Part shown: positions 1 to 11,162 of the stretch, one piece after another | Position numbering within the stretch: the first letter of the stretch is position 1 | How the letters are laid out: the number at the start of each line of letters is the position of its first letter | Assembly: GCF_037042905.1 (NCBI RefSeq) | Contig: NC_087262.1 | Coordinates: forward strand, 21,309,501 to 21,373,500 | Length of the DNA stretch: 64,000 nt | Direction of reading: 5' to 3' | From: Lytechinus pictus | Lineage: Eukaryota > Echinodermata > Echinoidea > Temnopleuroida > Toxopneustidae | The notes under the pieces: generated by a model | Seen by the model: only the letters and a program-made list of their open reading frames with translations | What the model was told of the DNA's origin: nothing | The model's database searches: none | Program-made: the position numbers and the translations under genes

Positions 1-2023
1 TCTGAAAGATATCTGTAAAATTATTATGATTTTTCAATTCAATTTTTCAATTTATTTTATTTCATTTTCAACAGAACAAAGTAATGTGGTCAAAATAGTT
101 ACAATGAACTTATACAGACAAAATAAATTTAGGCATGTACAGTATATGATATTTATCTATAAGTAAAAGTAAAACAGAGTATTATATATAAGCAAAATAT
201 CATAACCATGTTATGAATATTACAGACATGAGCATATCTGATTGATCATATTTGTAGAAAACCATTTACACTTTAGATAAGGGATTTGTATTAAGCGCTA
301 TATAAATAAAGAATAGAAACATTTACATATATATAGGTATGAATAGAAACATTGTATCAAGCACTATAAATGTTGCATATCAACTATTGTTATTATTATA
401 TCTGTCAAGGTTCATTTCATGGTATACTTGGTGGTGTTAAGCATGCACTATATGTTATATTAGATCATTATTAAATACACAAAACTAAGAAATAATTTTG
501 ATTAAAGCAGATTCAATGCAATCATACAGCACAATTATTGATGCATCACAAAGGCTGTCCGCAATTATAGGTCGCATATCAATGCTTGCTAGCTAATATC
601 AATACCAGGGTTACTTTGTGCACACATTGGCCTATTGGAATTCGTACACTCAAAAATGCAGAAATTTTAGGTATATCCAATGTTTATGACCATATAACGA
701 ATCATACAATGCCAGGGAGAACGTATGCATTCAATAAGAAACCTTCAATTACATGTATATGATCCATCTTATATGAAATAGATACAGAATGATTGTTGTA
801 GAATAGTTAGTTTACTTGTTGTGCGCATGATCACCCACTATACCCGGGCCCTGTTTTAAAGGGGTACTCTGGGCTGAAAATACTTATATCTAAATAAATA
901 GAGTAAAATTAACACAGCAAAATGCTGAAAATTTCATCAAAATCTGATAACAAATAGTGAAGTTATTAAATTTTAAAGTTAAGCAATATATTGTGAAACC
1001 ATTTATATGCTTGTCTTCATGAATATTCATTAGGTGGGCTGATGATGTCACACCCCCACTTTCCCTTTTTTTCATGTTATTGTATGAAATTATTATTGTT
1101 TCATTTTTTCATACATGTGTGAATGATATGTCTCCCTTATAATGAAATAAGTTGCAGCAATGAATATCTAATGCACTAAATCCATTGGCAATCCATTTTT
1201 TTTTAGTTGTTGAAGGAAACAATTTGAATAAACCTAATTTCTTATAATAAAATTTAAAAAAAACAAGTGGGGATATGACATCATCAGTTTGCCCATTGAT
1301 TATTCATGAAGACATGCCTAGAACTGTTTCACCGGAACAATGCAAATCTTTAAAATGCTATAACTTGTTATTCTTCGTTCGATTTTGATCAAATTTTCAG
1401 TGTTAGGAACGTCTGATTTTTGCTCTATCTGTTCAAATTCTATCATTTTCAGCCTGGAGTATCCCTTTAAAGTTTGTTATTTTTTTATACAAATTACATG
1501 ACATTCTTTGAGCTTTTAATTGTAGCACCCTACTTCTCTGTGACAACAAGTTTTTTGAAGCAGGTTCCCTTATTGGTACATTATTTGCATCTTATGTTTT
1601 ATTCATGAATTATATGTAAATTACATTTTTCAGTACCGTATTATATTACATCACCATCCATACTCTAAAATAAGTTGGATTCTAAAATTGTTTATCTTCA
1701 AAGCCTGATGCACATGCAGCTTTCTGTATTTAAAAAAAAAATAAAAGAGGGCTTGCACGATTGCACAATTATGCTAAAGGCAATTCAAGAAATGCTTAAA
1801 TCTTGTCACATTAGCAGTTTCAGAATGATTGAAACCCTTGCCTTTCTGCATTATCTATAGAATTTTTTCTTTTACTTTTTGTATTCATTATTCCCTATTT
1901 CTTTCTTTTTTTATCATTTATGCTGAAAATTATCATCCTTGATGTGCTACTCACTCCCCTGGTTGGCATGACGATCATTATTGTGACCCCATGTGGCCCT
2001 TTGTGCTCCTTGTAAACTTGTAG
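1..2023 (+). other. probable intron of the RUFY-like gene, no exon seen
   Basis: No reading frame here resembles RUFY sequence or has good splice sites in the required phase. The stretch is AT-rich and contains one foldback element (855-1471). Upstream exons must lie before position 1, or are too short to recognise. Confidence 0.6.
855..1471. mobile_element. foldback MITE, family A copy 1
   Basis: The ends are inverted repeats: TTTAAAGGGGTACTCTGGGC at the left and, inverted, GAGTATCCCTTTAAAG at the right. The inner arms also mirror each other (a CATCAAAATCTGATAAC type sequence left, ATTTTGATCAAATTTTCAG right). There is no coding capacity. A second copy lies at 34119-34730. Confidence 0.75.
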
Positions 2024-2110
2024 ACTACGAAACACGGAACGAGATAAACAAGCTTGCGCAGAAACCGCCAGAAAACTTGGGATGCAGATCGCGGAGAGGG
2101 ACATTAAGTG
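2024..2110 (+). CDS. RUFY-like exon (coiled coil)
   Basis: The acceptor is the TAG ending at 2023. The exon starts with the third base of a codon and reads [19 protein letters not shown] and onward, a charged helical segment that leads in frame into the next exon. The donor is GTATGA at 2111. A second GT three bases earlier (2108) keeps the same phase, so the exon may end at 2107 or 2110. The first base completes a codon from an exon not in this window. This is the least certain exon of the gene because it has no motif of its own. Confidence 0.7.
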
Positions 2111-4711
2111 GTATGAATCTCGCTTCCTACCATATCTACCTACCTTTTTGTCTTCTCGTTCCTTTCCATTTATTCTGGCATTATTCTTTCTACCATAGGT
2201 GTGCTTATTGACACCCTAGCATTCTTTATTTTTGTGTGTGATTTTATTTTCTGGTCTTGTCAAAATATTGAAACATTGTCTGTAGTATCTGTATTACTTG
2301 CTATCATATTCAAAACTTTAGTTCAGTATGGCATTTAAACTTGTTCTTTTTCTTCTCCATTTCCTCTTTCCTCTTCTTCCAGTTATATCCAGCACCAAGC
2401 ATTAATATAGTATGATGCAGGTTTTTTACTGTGAATTGTATTTGGTAGTCATAAAACTTAGACTTTTTACCTCCAAATCATACCCAGCACTTTGCTGATT
2501 TCTATGTTTATATGACAGTTAACACTTCAATTCACATTTATCACTGTCATTTCGCCTATTCAGTTCCAACCTAGCGGCCGATCTGAAAGTTGAAGGAGAG
2601 TGGAGGGCCACCCTACAAAAGGAGATTGCACAGGAGAAAGAGCTGATCTCCCAGCTCCAGGCGGAGGTGGCTGATGTGGTCTCCCTCAGGGAGCAGCTTG
2701 CTTCTCTCTTGGAGAAACACGAGGAGCTCGGCAAGACATGTCATGAACAGGATTTGGCGTTGGCCGAGATGGGATCAAAGCTTAGCGAGTAAGAACTTCT
2801 CTTTCTCATGGTATCAATAGCATTATGTTTTCCGTTTTTTTTCTCTCAATACCCTTAAGAACAATTTAATGAATCAACTTCAAATGTGGTTCAAAAGTAT
2901 ATACACATAAGAGTGACAATGATTTAGTTTGTTTTGGGGGTATCATTGTCAAATGTAAAAAGGTCATTGTGTATCTAAAGATATTTCAATTTTGTGATGA
3001 CTTGATTTATGCATGGAAGTAATGAGGGACAATGGCCTGATTAGATTTTGGAGTCAAGAGATGAAAGGTCACAGAGGTCATTAAATAGCTAAAGGAAGTT
3101 GTTTTTGCAAATGCCAAAGAACAGTTTAAGGAACCCACTTAAAACTTGACTATTTGTATTTGGTATTGAGATGATGGAGATCTCGAATGATATTGAGGTC
3201 AAGAGATCACAGAGGTTGTAACTAAAACCTGAAATATCCTTTTCTTGCAATAAACACATGTAGGTCTCAGCTAAGGATGGACTCTATGAAGGAAGTTGTC
3301 CAGTCGGCCGAAGGAAGGGTTTGGGCCGATGATAAAGACGTCAAGAACTGTATGACTTGTGATAAACCATTCTCAGTTGCCAGAAGGAAGGTAGGTCCTC
3401 TACCTAGTTTATATTCACTTGGTCTATCAGTAGATGGACTAATTTTCTGATCATCTTTCACCATCTGTGCCAAACCCTTGCGTTCTGCTCTGCTATCCAT
3501 GGACAAATGGGAGCAACTCTGTGGAATGAGTTTCTTTAATAGTAAATGAGGAAATTACATCATTGTTTCATATGGAAATATAGAGATTAAGTTGATTTTG
3601 AAACATCTATATTTCAGATATTGGGAGATATGTGACACCACCAATTCCTTTAGCATCATGTAGAGCATAAGAAAATATCCCTAATTAAAAAAAAGGTAAA
3701 TTTTTAAAAGAGTTGGATCCTTTTGTGAGTGGATGACAATGATATAAATTTGGTGTAATTGCCACTTGGTACAGCCATCACTTGAGCTAACTGTCCCTTA
3801 TTTGAATTGCCCATTCAGTCAAATTTCCACTTTTTCGACTCGCTTTTTACACTTTGTCTAATCATTGGTTGATTTGGAGTTGATGTCATTGGTGTTACTG
3901 TAGTATTAACAACTTGTGTGTTGTGTTCCAATATGTTGCGCTCCAATATTGACAACGAACCAAAATGTGGTTAACAGATGGTCTTTACAGACAGGTGATC
4001 ACTGAAAAAGTGAAGGGGGGGAGGGAAAAAAGGAACTAAGAGATGGAGAAATATGTTTTTTCTTACATGTATATCGCATTCTGTAAATCCTGTTCAGTGT
4101 GGTAAAGAAGTCTTTACAGTGCATGCATACGGAGTGCTTTTGTAAAACCCGCAAGATTCAGATACATGTAGGACTTTCTGGATTTGATTGGTCTCAACTG
4201 ACAAACAATCATCCCAAGTTATAAATCTGGGCCCTGTCTTAAAAAAAGAGTTGCGATCCGATCAACCACAACTATGGACAGCTATCAACATCTAAAATGT
4301 ATGTTTGTCCAAAATATTTTCTAGATATGATGTATATACATACATTCATCATATTCTTGAAAATTCAGAGTGGTTCTCTTTGTTTACTAAGGATATTGTT
4401 TAAATTTCCTGTAGAAAAAATTATGGTATGGATGGATTTCCATGCAGTTGAGATTAATTGTAACTCTTTGTGAGAGGGGGCCCCGGTCTGTCCCTATTTT
4501 TACATGTATTTTCTAATGGGAGAAGATCTTTTCACAAAATCATATCTTGGACTGATTTCCTTTACAGCACCATTGCAGAAACTGTGGCGGCATCTACTGT
4601 GGTCCTTGCTCCGACAACCTCATGCCTCTCCCCTCATCGGCTAAACCGGTCCGTGTCTGCGACAACTGCAACACAGAACTTCTGCAGCGCTACTCTGCAA
4701 CATCGAGATGA
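2024..4711 (+). CDS. RUN and FYVE domain protein (RUFY1/RUFY2-like), 3' four exons, partial
   Basis: RUFY proteins are cytosolic coiled-coil adaptors that bind PI3P on early endosomes through a C-terminal FYVE finger and act with small GTPases in endosomal trafficking (family knowledge). Joined exons 2024-2110, 2564-2788, 3264-3390 and 4568-4711 read through in one frame to TGA at 4709-4711. The protein seen is a heptad-like charged coiled coil ([29 protein letters not shown]) followed by a full FYVE finger. It shows the WxxD motif (WADD), the RKHHCR basic motif, four CxxC pairs (CMTC, CRNC, CGPC, CDNC) and the RVC motif. The end, [10 protein letters not shown], is close to the vertebrate RUFY1/2 C-terminus. 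The RUN domain and most of the coiled coil would lie upstream of this window. RUFY1 versus RUFY2 cannot be decided, since invertebrates may have a single ancestor gene. Confidence 0.93.
2564..2788 (+). CDS. RUFY-like exon (end of coiled coil)
   Basis: The exon follows a TTCAG acceptor and ends at a GTAAGA donor, 225 bp. It encodes an uninterrupted coiled coil with the family's recognisable stretch around [11 protein letters not shown] and [14 protein letters not shown] content is clearly higher than in the flanking introns. The final two bases join the G of the next exon to make Glu. Confidence 0.9.
3264..3390 (+). CDS. RUFY-like exon (FYVE, first half)
   Basis: The acceptor is TAG at 3261-3263 and the donor is GTAGGT at 3391. 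The exon encodes the linker helix ([12 protein letters not shown]), then the FYVE WxxD motif (WADD), the first zinc pair CMTC and the start of the basic PI3P-binding motif (ARRK). The intron interrupts the basic motif exactly between RRK and HHCR. Confidence 0.93.
4229..4485. mobile_element. GGGCCC-ended MITE, copy in the RUFY intron
   Basis: It starts GGGCCCTGTCTTAAAAAAAG followed by AGTTGCGATCCGATCAACC, and ends with the inverse (AATTGTAACTCTTTGTGAGA then GGGGGCCCC). It ends about 80 bp before the last RUFY exon. Related copies lie at 17380-18337. Confidence 0.75.
4568..4711 (+). CDS. RUFY-like terminal coding exon (FYVE, second half)
   Basis: The acceptor is TTTACAG at 4561-4567. The exon begins [14 protein letters not shown], continues through [15 protein letters not shown] (RVC motif and the last CxxC pair) and ends [10 protein letters not shown] with TGA. 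This is 48 codons including the stop. All zinc ligands expected for a FYVE finger are present across this and the previous exon. Confidence 0.95.
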   Translation, partial: HHCRNCGGIYCGPCSDNLMPLPSSAKPVRVCDNCNTELLQRYSATSR

Positions 4712-6650
4712 ACCTGGGAAGTTCTCCCCTGTCAAGTCTTGCCTGCTATCTGTATGTCTTAAGTTGAAGCTATCATTCCTATCCATTATCTTTGCATATA
4801 TTTGCTGGATGTATTGCTCTTTGCCGGGTGAAGCTATGGAGGTGCCATATTGGTAAGCCCTGGCACCTGTTGAATCATATGTCCAGCTTGCATTGCTGTC
4901 CCAAACCACTGATGCTTATACTTACTGGATGGCTAGAATACTGTACTGAATGAAGTCATTTGGGTGCCATGTTGGGTTTCTTCTGAATCCATTGCAGAAA
5001 AGTGAATTTCACTATTTTTGGGAGTTCCAACATGGCTGCAGCAAGCTTCAGATCATGTAGGGCCAGTGTTGCAAAGCGCATGAACTAACTAGAATCCAGT
5101 AAGAAGCATTTTGATCCATGATCCTGCTGAAAATACATGTAGCTGTAATCGTCCTTTATGCAGCTTAGTGACAGCATTCATTTGAGTATAGGTATCTTAC
5201 CAAAATCATATCCAAACGCATTATTTCACTGTGGCTTTACGGATCTCTCATTGTTTAGTCAATGCAGACATGGGATGAGGAGAAAATAAAAGATATTGCG
5301 GGAGATTCCATTTGAGTATGGGTATAAAAACAAAACTCAAGTCCATGACTTTATTGCATGCAAGATTTCGTAGCAGCTTTCCCGATCTCCAATGCATTGT
5401 CAATGTAGACATTGAAGAATTAGACAGATAAAGATGCTGAGTGAAATTCATGCTCAAATCCCGTGTTGAACATGGCTCTGATTCTTGTAAAAGAAAATAC
5501 AAAATTTACTTCATTCTCTTGCTGCAATATACAAGAAAAAGAAGACATGTTTGCTTTATCAGCTTTGAAATTCAATGACATATATCATAATGAGTTTGTA
5601 AACCTCTGCATTTGCATTGCACCATTAAAAAGTAAAAGCAGTATAGTCTACAGGCCTTTTGTAGAAAAGAAAAAAAAATATTACTTTTGTATACACAATA
5701 TTTTATTTCATGAACATGTAATGATATTTACTTAAAAACAAATTATTATTGGGGATATTTCATAGAAGTAACATAGATGTATTAAAACCATGTTATCTTC
5801 TAGAAAAGAAAATACCAATGACTCATTTTCTCACTGGTAATGTATCGGTGCGTCACATGACAAATATATAGATCAGATATCTTTCAAATATTGTTGATTT
5901 CTTTGATTAGAAAACACATCTCTAAATGCAATTAGAAAGCTGTAAATCCTGTCAATTATTATTTGTCTCAATTTCTTGGCTTTCTGATAAGATTTTCTTA
6001 CCATGTAAGCCAGACTTTAGCAAAAGACACTTCTTTACTGCACATTTTTTAAAATGAGTTTTGATTGATATTCAATATTACGCCTTTATTAGTTTCAATC
6101 AACAGCTTGATCAGAATTCCAAACAAAATTTTGTAGGGCTTAGAAGTATATGCAGTTATACAAACCTCTCCCATGGTTTCAGTCTTTTTCCATAATATCT
6201 CACTTCTCTGAAAGGCAGAGCCTAGACACACACATTTTGGGGATTAAAGGGAGAAGTCAACCTGAAAATAATTTGGTTTAAGTAAGAGTAACAGGTGGAG
6301 AGGAGTTAAGAAAGATTGATTATTTGGGGGAAGTTGCAGTTAAAACTCACCTCATTCCAGATGTATCCATGTGGAAAAGGTCTAATGTGGCATAAGTGAG
6401 CCGAGTTATTCTTCCCTGATCCATTGGAATTTATTGAATTTGGAACAAAGGTAGTAAATTGCGTGACTTTCAAACAAAAGTTTGCAATCAATTTTGGACT
6501 TGTGGTCTGTCACATGGTCACCTACTTACACAAGCAGGGTTTTTTTAAACCCATTTCCTCTGGAGAAGCGGAATCCCCAATAGTAATACTATGGCAAAAA
6601 TCCTCTAGATATCAATGGGCAAATGGGGATTATTATACAAATGATGCACG
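4712..6650. other. 3' untranslated and intergenic DNA
   Basis: AT-rich sequence after the RUFY stop. I see no exon, RNA gene or clear repeat structure. The start presumably belongs to the 3' UTR. Confidence 0.5.
5285..5290 (+). promoter_or_regulatory. candidate polyadenylation signal of the RUFY-like gene
   Basis: AATAAA lies about 575 bp after the stop codon. Other AATAAA-like words occur further on, so this is only the first plausible one. Confidence 0.3.
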
Positions 6651-6654
6651 TAAG

Positions 6655-6815
6655 CGCGTGCATGCAGGGCCAAATAATGAACGATGTGCAAGAAGAGCCA
6701 ATGGATATACCGCACCGAGGTCCACAGGACCGAGTGCGGTAAATCTATTTGGCGAGTCGAGCACAGAGTTCATTATTTAGGTCCTCTATGCACAAGAATG
6801 CGTGCATTTTTTGTT
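6655..6815. repeat. nested hairpin repeat
   Basis: The inner palindrome at 6708-6741 has arms TACCGCAC and GTGCGGTA around CGAGGTCC/GGACCG. Outer flanks are also roughly inverted: GCGTGCATGCAGGGCC and AATAATGAAC on the left, GTTCATTATTTAGGTCC and GAATGCGTGC on the right. This looks like a small foldback element. Confidence 0.5.
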
Positions 6816-6916
6816 TTATACACCCCCCCCCTCACCCATGTTACTGAGTTGCCCCGAATGCTATATTAATTTTGATCTTAATTCTAGATAATTCTATAGT
6901 AGATAATTCCAGAACT

Positions 6917-6990
6917 CGCGCTATCCTGCACTCTGACGTCAGAGAGCAAGATAGTGCATTTGGTATGACATCAGAGTGCAGGATAGTGCA
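6917..6990. repeat. inverted repeat
   Basis: GCTATCCTGCACTCTGACGT on the left pairs with ACATCAGAGTGCAGGATAGT on the right. It is a short hairpin with no other features. Confidence 0.6.
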
Positions 6991-9239
6991 ATTTGCTGAA
7001 TATCATGTGATCCTATTTAGACCAATCAGGGTCCTGTAACACAAAGGATAGCGATTGATCGTACGCTTGATTTCTACGATTGATTGCACATTGTAGTCTA
7101 TGGAAACAATCGTACAAAAATGTTCTAAGATCATTGCTAAGTTTTGTGGTACAGGCCCCAGATTACAGAACCTTCTTGGGAGTTGTATAAGTATTATTAT
7201 CAATCCAAGATTATACTTGCCTTGATGTTAAAGCAACTCTGTTGTATATAGAAAACATTGATTATTTTACCTATTTACTTTTTAATATGCTTCATATTCA
7301 TAAACATAAGAGGTACAATGCTTCCTTTGGTACATATGAATTCTAGTTTGGACTTACTTTAGGTATAACCAGGGGCATTTTTTATGAATCTTATAATTTA
7401 TTTCAAAAATCAATTTTAGTTCATGAAATATGAAACACCCCCTTGAATATGTAGAATCGATCACTGAAAAGTTTATCTTATTGGGTGTGACAACATGAGA
7501 AAAAAAAGTTTTCACAATCATGAAATACTAGTATAACCTGTTTTGGTAAGCTTTCACCTGCAATGCTGCAAGCTTCATCAGAACACTGTCATAGATGGTG
7601 AAGTTGATGCAGCCCGACAAAGTTTTTTATTGTGAAAAAAAAATCCATGTGGATTGATTGTCAGTTTTGTCCAGTTTATATTAATAGGCATTTATATAGC
7701 GCCATCTATCTAGAAATATTCTATTCCGAGGCGTGATGTTATTATTTATTTACCTGATGTTCCAGTTCATGGATTACACTTTCAAAATTTTCCACAGCAT
7801 GGTTTCATGCATCCTGAAGGTGTTCTATTGATTTTAAAATTGATTTTAAAACTGATTTTAGTTGATGAACCTCCTGAATCAAGTCAGAAAGTCTAAATGC
7901 ATTCAATGGGGACAATTAACTTATTTTGAGAAAGAAGCGAGAGAAATTTTTGTCATAATTTCACAATTATTAAATATTTTATTATTATAATTTTGATACT
8001 TATGGTTAGGGTGGAACTCTCTTCGATTTCAGTCCAACAGCTAACAAATTGTTCACAGATGGCAGATCACAAAGGGTAAATATTGAGGCATATCAGAAAC
8101 GATTTGCTCAGAAACTCACATGTAAATCTGAATCCACTCTCATTTCAGGGATCAGTGAGAGCATCTTAACAAAGAAGACAGAAGAAATGCTAATGAGCCA
8201 ATCGTCGAATAATCACCTCATCGCATCATGATCCAATCTTGTCCAATTATTCTGCGCATCCCGATTTTTACATTGAAATTTCAAACTCACCTTGCTCATT
8301 AATGCGTATAGAGTTCGTCACATATTAAGTATTCAATTAAAGAGGAATAATTGAAATGTATGATGATTATTCCTCTAAATAATCATAATTCATTTGCCTT
8401 TGAAGAAAAAAAGACATGGAAATCCCAGTTTCCTTTTTTGTGGGATGCACTGTATAGTGATAATTTTTTCCTTATTTACTGACTGTATGTTGGCAGAGGT
8501 GTGTGTGAGTATCAAAAGATGCAAATAACATTTGAATACCCCTTTTAAGTTAAAACAAAATGATTATTGAGTCCAGATTTTCTCCTTTTCTCCCTCAAAT
8601 ATGAAAGGGGTATTACATGGCAGCCTGCCAGTCTTCCACACACACTCTCATGGCTATACATGGATTCTTACGGTGTGAACTGGGCGATGATATTGATAGT
8701 TTTTTCTCTTCGGCATTCCAGTAATTAAGTCAAGCTTTACAATCAATGATGCATAGGCGATTAGGAACGGTTGACACAATCTATTAGCAGTCTGAATTAA
8801 AATGCTATTCTTGTAGTTGTGGTAACAAGGCTTAAGTATTTTGACAGAACAACGTAAGTTTTCATAATAGTGGCTGTGACATGAAGGCTAACTTCATATC
8901 CTAAGTGTTGCCTGTACAGTAATGATTTTATGTGGCTTGAATAGATCAAATTCAAGAAATCCTTGTCGCAAGGGAGGCGTGCCGCATTATCGTCTTTGGA
9001 GCGTGGTGCCCTTGTCGGTCTCGCTTTTACTCTGTGGCTGTCTAGTTTGTCTCCGTTTGAGTCGAGGCACAACTCTCTGTTATTCAATCACATTATACAG
9101 GTCTGAAAATAGACTAAGGAAGGTCACAGGGAAATGTGTACGGTGATAACTCAGTATGCACTAGACTTGTCGTCTAGACCCAATGCATTCCGATATATTG
9201 CCATTAAAGTCTGTGTGGATGTGTTTTTAGTCTGTCTTG

Positions 9240-9600
9240 ACCCTTCTTTATACTTTTATTCCTTCCCATCTCTCTTTCTTTCCTCTCCCACCCCCCCCCC
9301 CCTCTCTCTCCATCTCTCTACCTCTCTCCAGTCTTCTCCATCCGACTTAAGTCCTCTTTTCTCCAAATTCTTCTTCCCTCTTTTCTCAACTCTTTCTATT
9401 TCTTCCTCCCTCCATTCTCCCCTGCTTTCTATTTCATTTTCTCCACGATTTTTGTTTCTTTTTGTTTCCTCTCCTCTCTCCCACCAGCTTTTGATTTCTT
9501 CCTCTCTGTCTCTCCCTCCTGTATTTCTTTCCTTCTATCTCTTCACACAATTCCCAGTCATGTATCCCCCTCTCCCCCTTTCCATCTCTCTTTCATTCTT
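9240..9600 (+). repeat. CT-rich polypyrimidine tract
   Basis: About 350 bp of almost pure C and T on this strand. A long open frame through it is Ser/Leu/Pro-rich and is a compositional artefact. Confidence 0.8.
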
Positions 9601-9970
9601 TAATGACCAAGAAACATCCCTTTTCATTATCTTACCAACACTAAATTTGGAGGTGGGAGGGAGGGGTAAATTGATTTTTGTAAATAATCTCTCTAATCCC
9701 TTCTTTTATCTTTGTTAAGAACATCTACCTGAATTAAATTTGTTCTACTTGGGCTCTTGCGACCTTGGAATGGACGGATAATCACTCAGGGATGCTTCAG
9801 CCGGTTTAGAAAAAAAAAAAAATTGGCATGTACCCAGTAAAGTGAGATAGCATAATCTATTTGTAATTGAAATAAATTCTGAAACAATTTTTAAGCAAAA
9901 TAGTTCTATCAAGCAATAGCGGATTGAGACACATTTACATTTTCAGTATTTTATCAACGGTTATTGATAA

Positions 9971-10060
9971 ACCGGTGTGTTAGCTCAGTTGGTAGTTGAC
10001 CGGTTAGCAGTTGATCTGGCGCTGTACAATGGCTGCCGGGCCTTCAATCGATTGGGCGAA
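9971..10060 (+). repeat. tRNA-like (SINE head) fragment
   Basis: GTGTGTTAGCTCAGTTGGTA at about 9976 matches a tRNA A box (TRGCNNAGTNGG). No good B box or closed cloverleaf follows, so this is not a functional tRNA. It is probably a decayed tRNA-derived SINE. Confidence 0.4.
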
Positions 10061-10709
10061 ATGAATTTTCAGAGGGTTTCTATTTCTGTTTCAAACAATG
10101 AATTATGGATTTTTATTTACAATTTTATATAGCCAGGCTCCTTGTGAATTGGCAATGTCATTTTTAGTGTCTATAAACCTGTGTTTGAATCCATGATTTT
10201 CCAGCTGTTTGGCTGATATTCTCACCACAGAGCCACCCCATTATGATTTTTCTCTTATATCAATAAAGATTAACAATTATAGTAACTTGTCATGATGGTA
10301 ATGATCATGAAAAACTAGATTTTGATTGGCTGCTGAGCACTGATACTATCGTGTGGTAAATTACCATAGTCATAGGTTCTCATACCTAATCAAATTCATT
10401 CCTGCTGCATAGTTGCCTAAGAGCACAGTTCATATTAATGCTAAAAGTAACAAGTATTAGGTATACTTGATTAAAATTTCCTAGTTTGAAGACACTCATT
10501 GGAAACGCATAATTGTGCAATGCAAGGACGTTGCATTTTACATTCATATGATAATCACAGTCATAAGGATAGGGTTCATTATTGGGTTTTCATATTATTG
10601 TGCGTGTTTATACCACAAATAGATACCCATACCAACGATGTGTTCAATGGGCAACATTATTACCCTGCCTTTATCCTGACCTATAACAGTCACCCCCTTC
10701 AGTAACTAT

Positions 10710-11162
10710 GAGGCTGTTCTCACTACGTTCCTAAAACTAGTTTACTGGAAACTAGTTTAGTGGAAACTAGTTTTAACGCGTAGTGAGAACGGTCGAAGCG
10801 ATCTTCCAAACCAGTTTGGAAATCCACCTCGCGATGTAGTTTTCAAGATCGCTTTGCCTCGTTAAACTGGTTTTAGCGTAAGTGAGGACACAACCGTTCT
10901 TCGGGAAGCGATCTTCGCACATTTTGAGCGCGCTACTCCACACGACAGGTGTAGAATGCCTATGCTGCGGTTTCGAATTTCGCGCGAAACGTGTCACCCC
11001 ACTGAGAGCGTTTCCATAGCAACAAGAGCACTTTACGTGAAGTGATTTTGAAAACCACTTTCGTGTGATCAAGTGGGAACGCTAGCAAAGCAATCTTCCA
11101 AAGTGGTTTCCTGAATCGGTTTCCAGTAAACTAGTTTTAGAAAGCGTAATGAGAACGGCCTC
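10710..11162. mobile_element. MITE, family B copy 1
   Basis: Terminal inverted repeats of about 40 bp: TGTTCTCACTACGTTCCTAA with ACTAGTTTACTGGAAAC on the left, and the inverse (GTTTCCAGTAAACTAGTTTT, AGAAAGCGTAATGAGAAC) on the right. The interior repeats ACTAGTTT motifs and is GC-richer than its surroundings. Copy 2 is at 14012-14445. Confidence 0.8.

Noticed and set aside
1675..1860. 61-codon frame as an extra RUFY exon
   Set aside because: No similarity to the RUFY coiled coil and no splice sites in the required phase.
8033..8231. 66-codon frame after a TTTCAG acceptor
   Set aside because: Hydrophilic and open to a TGA, but it has no homology I recognise, and no partner exon or donor could be matched.
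9134..9718. 194-codon Ser/Leu/Pro-rich frame
   Set aside because: Almost entirely a CT-rich tract.
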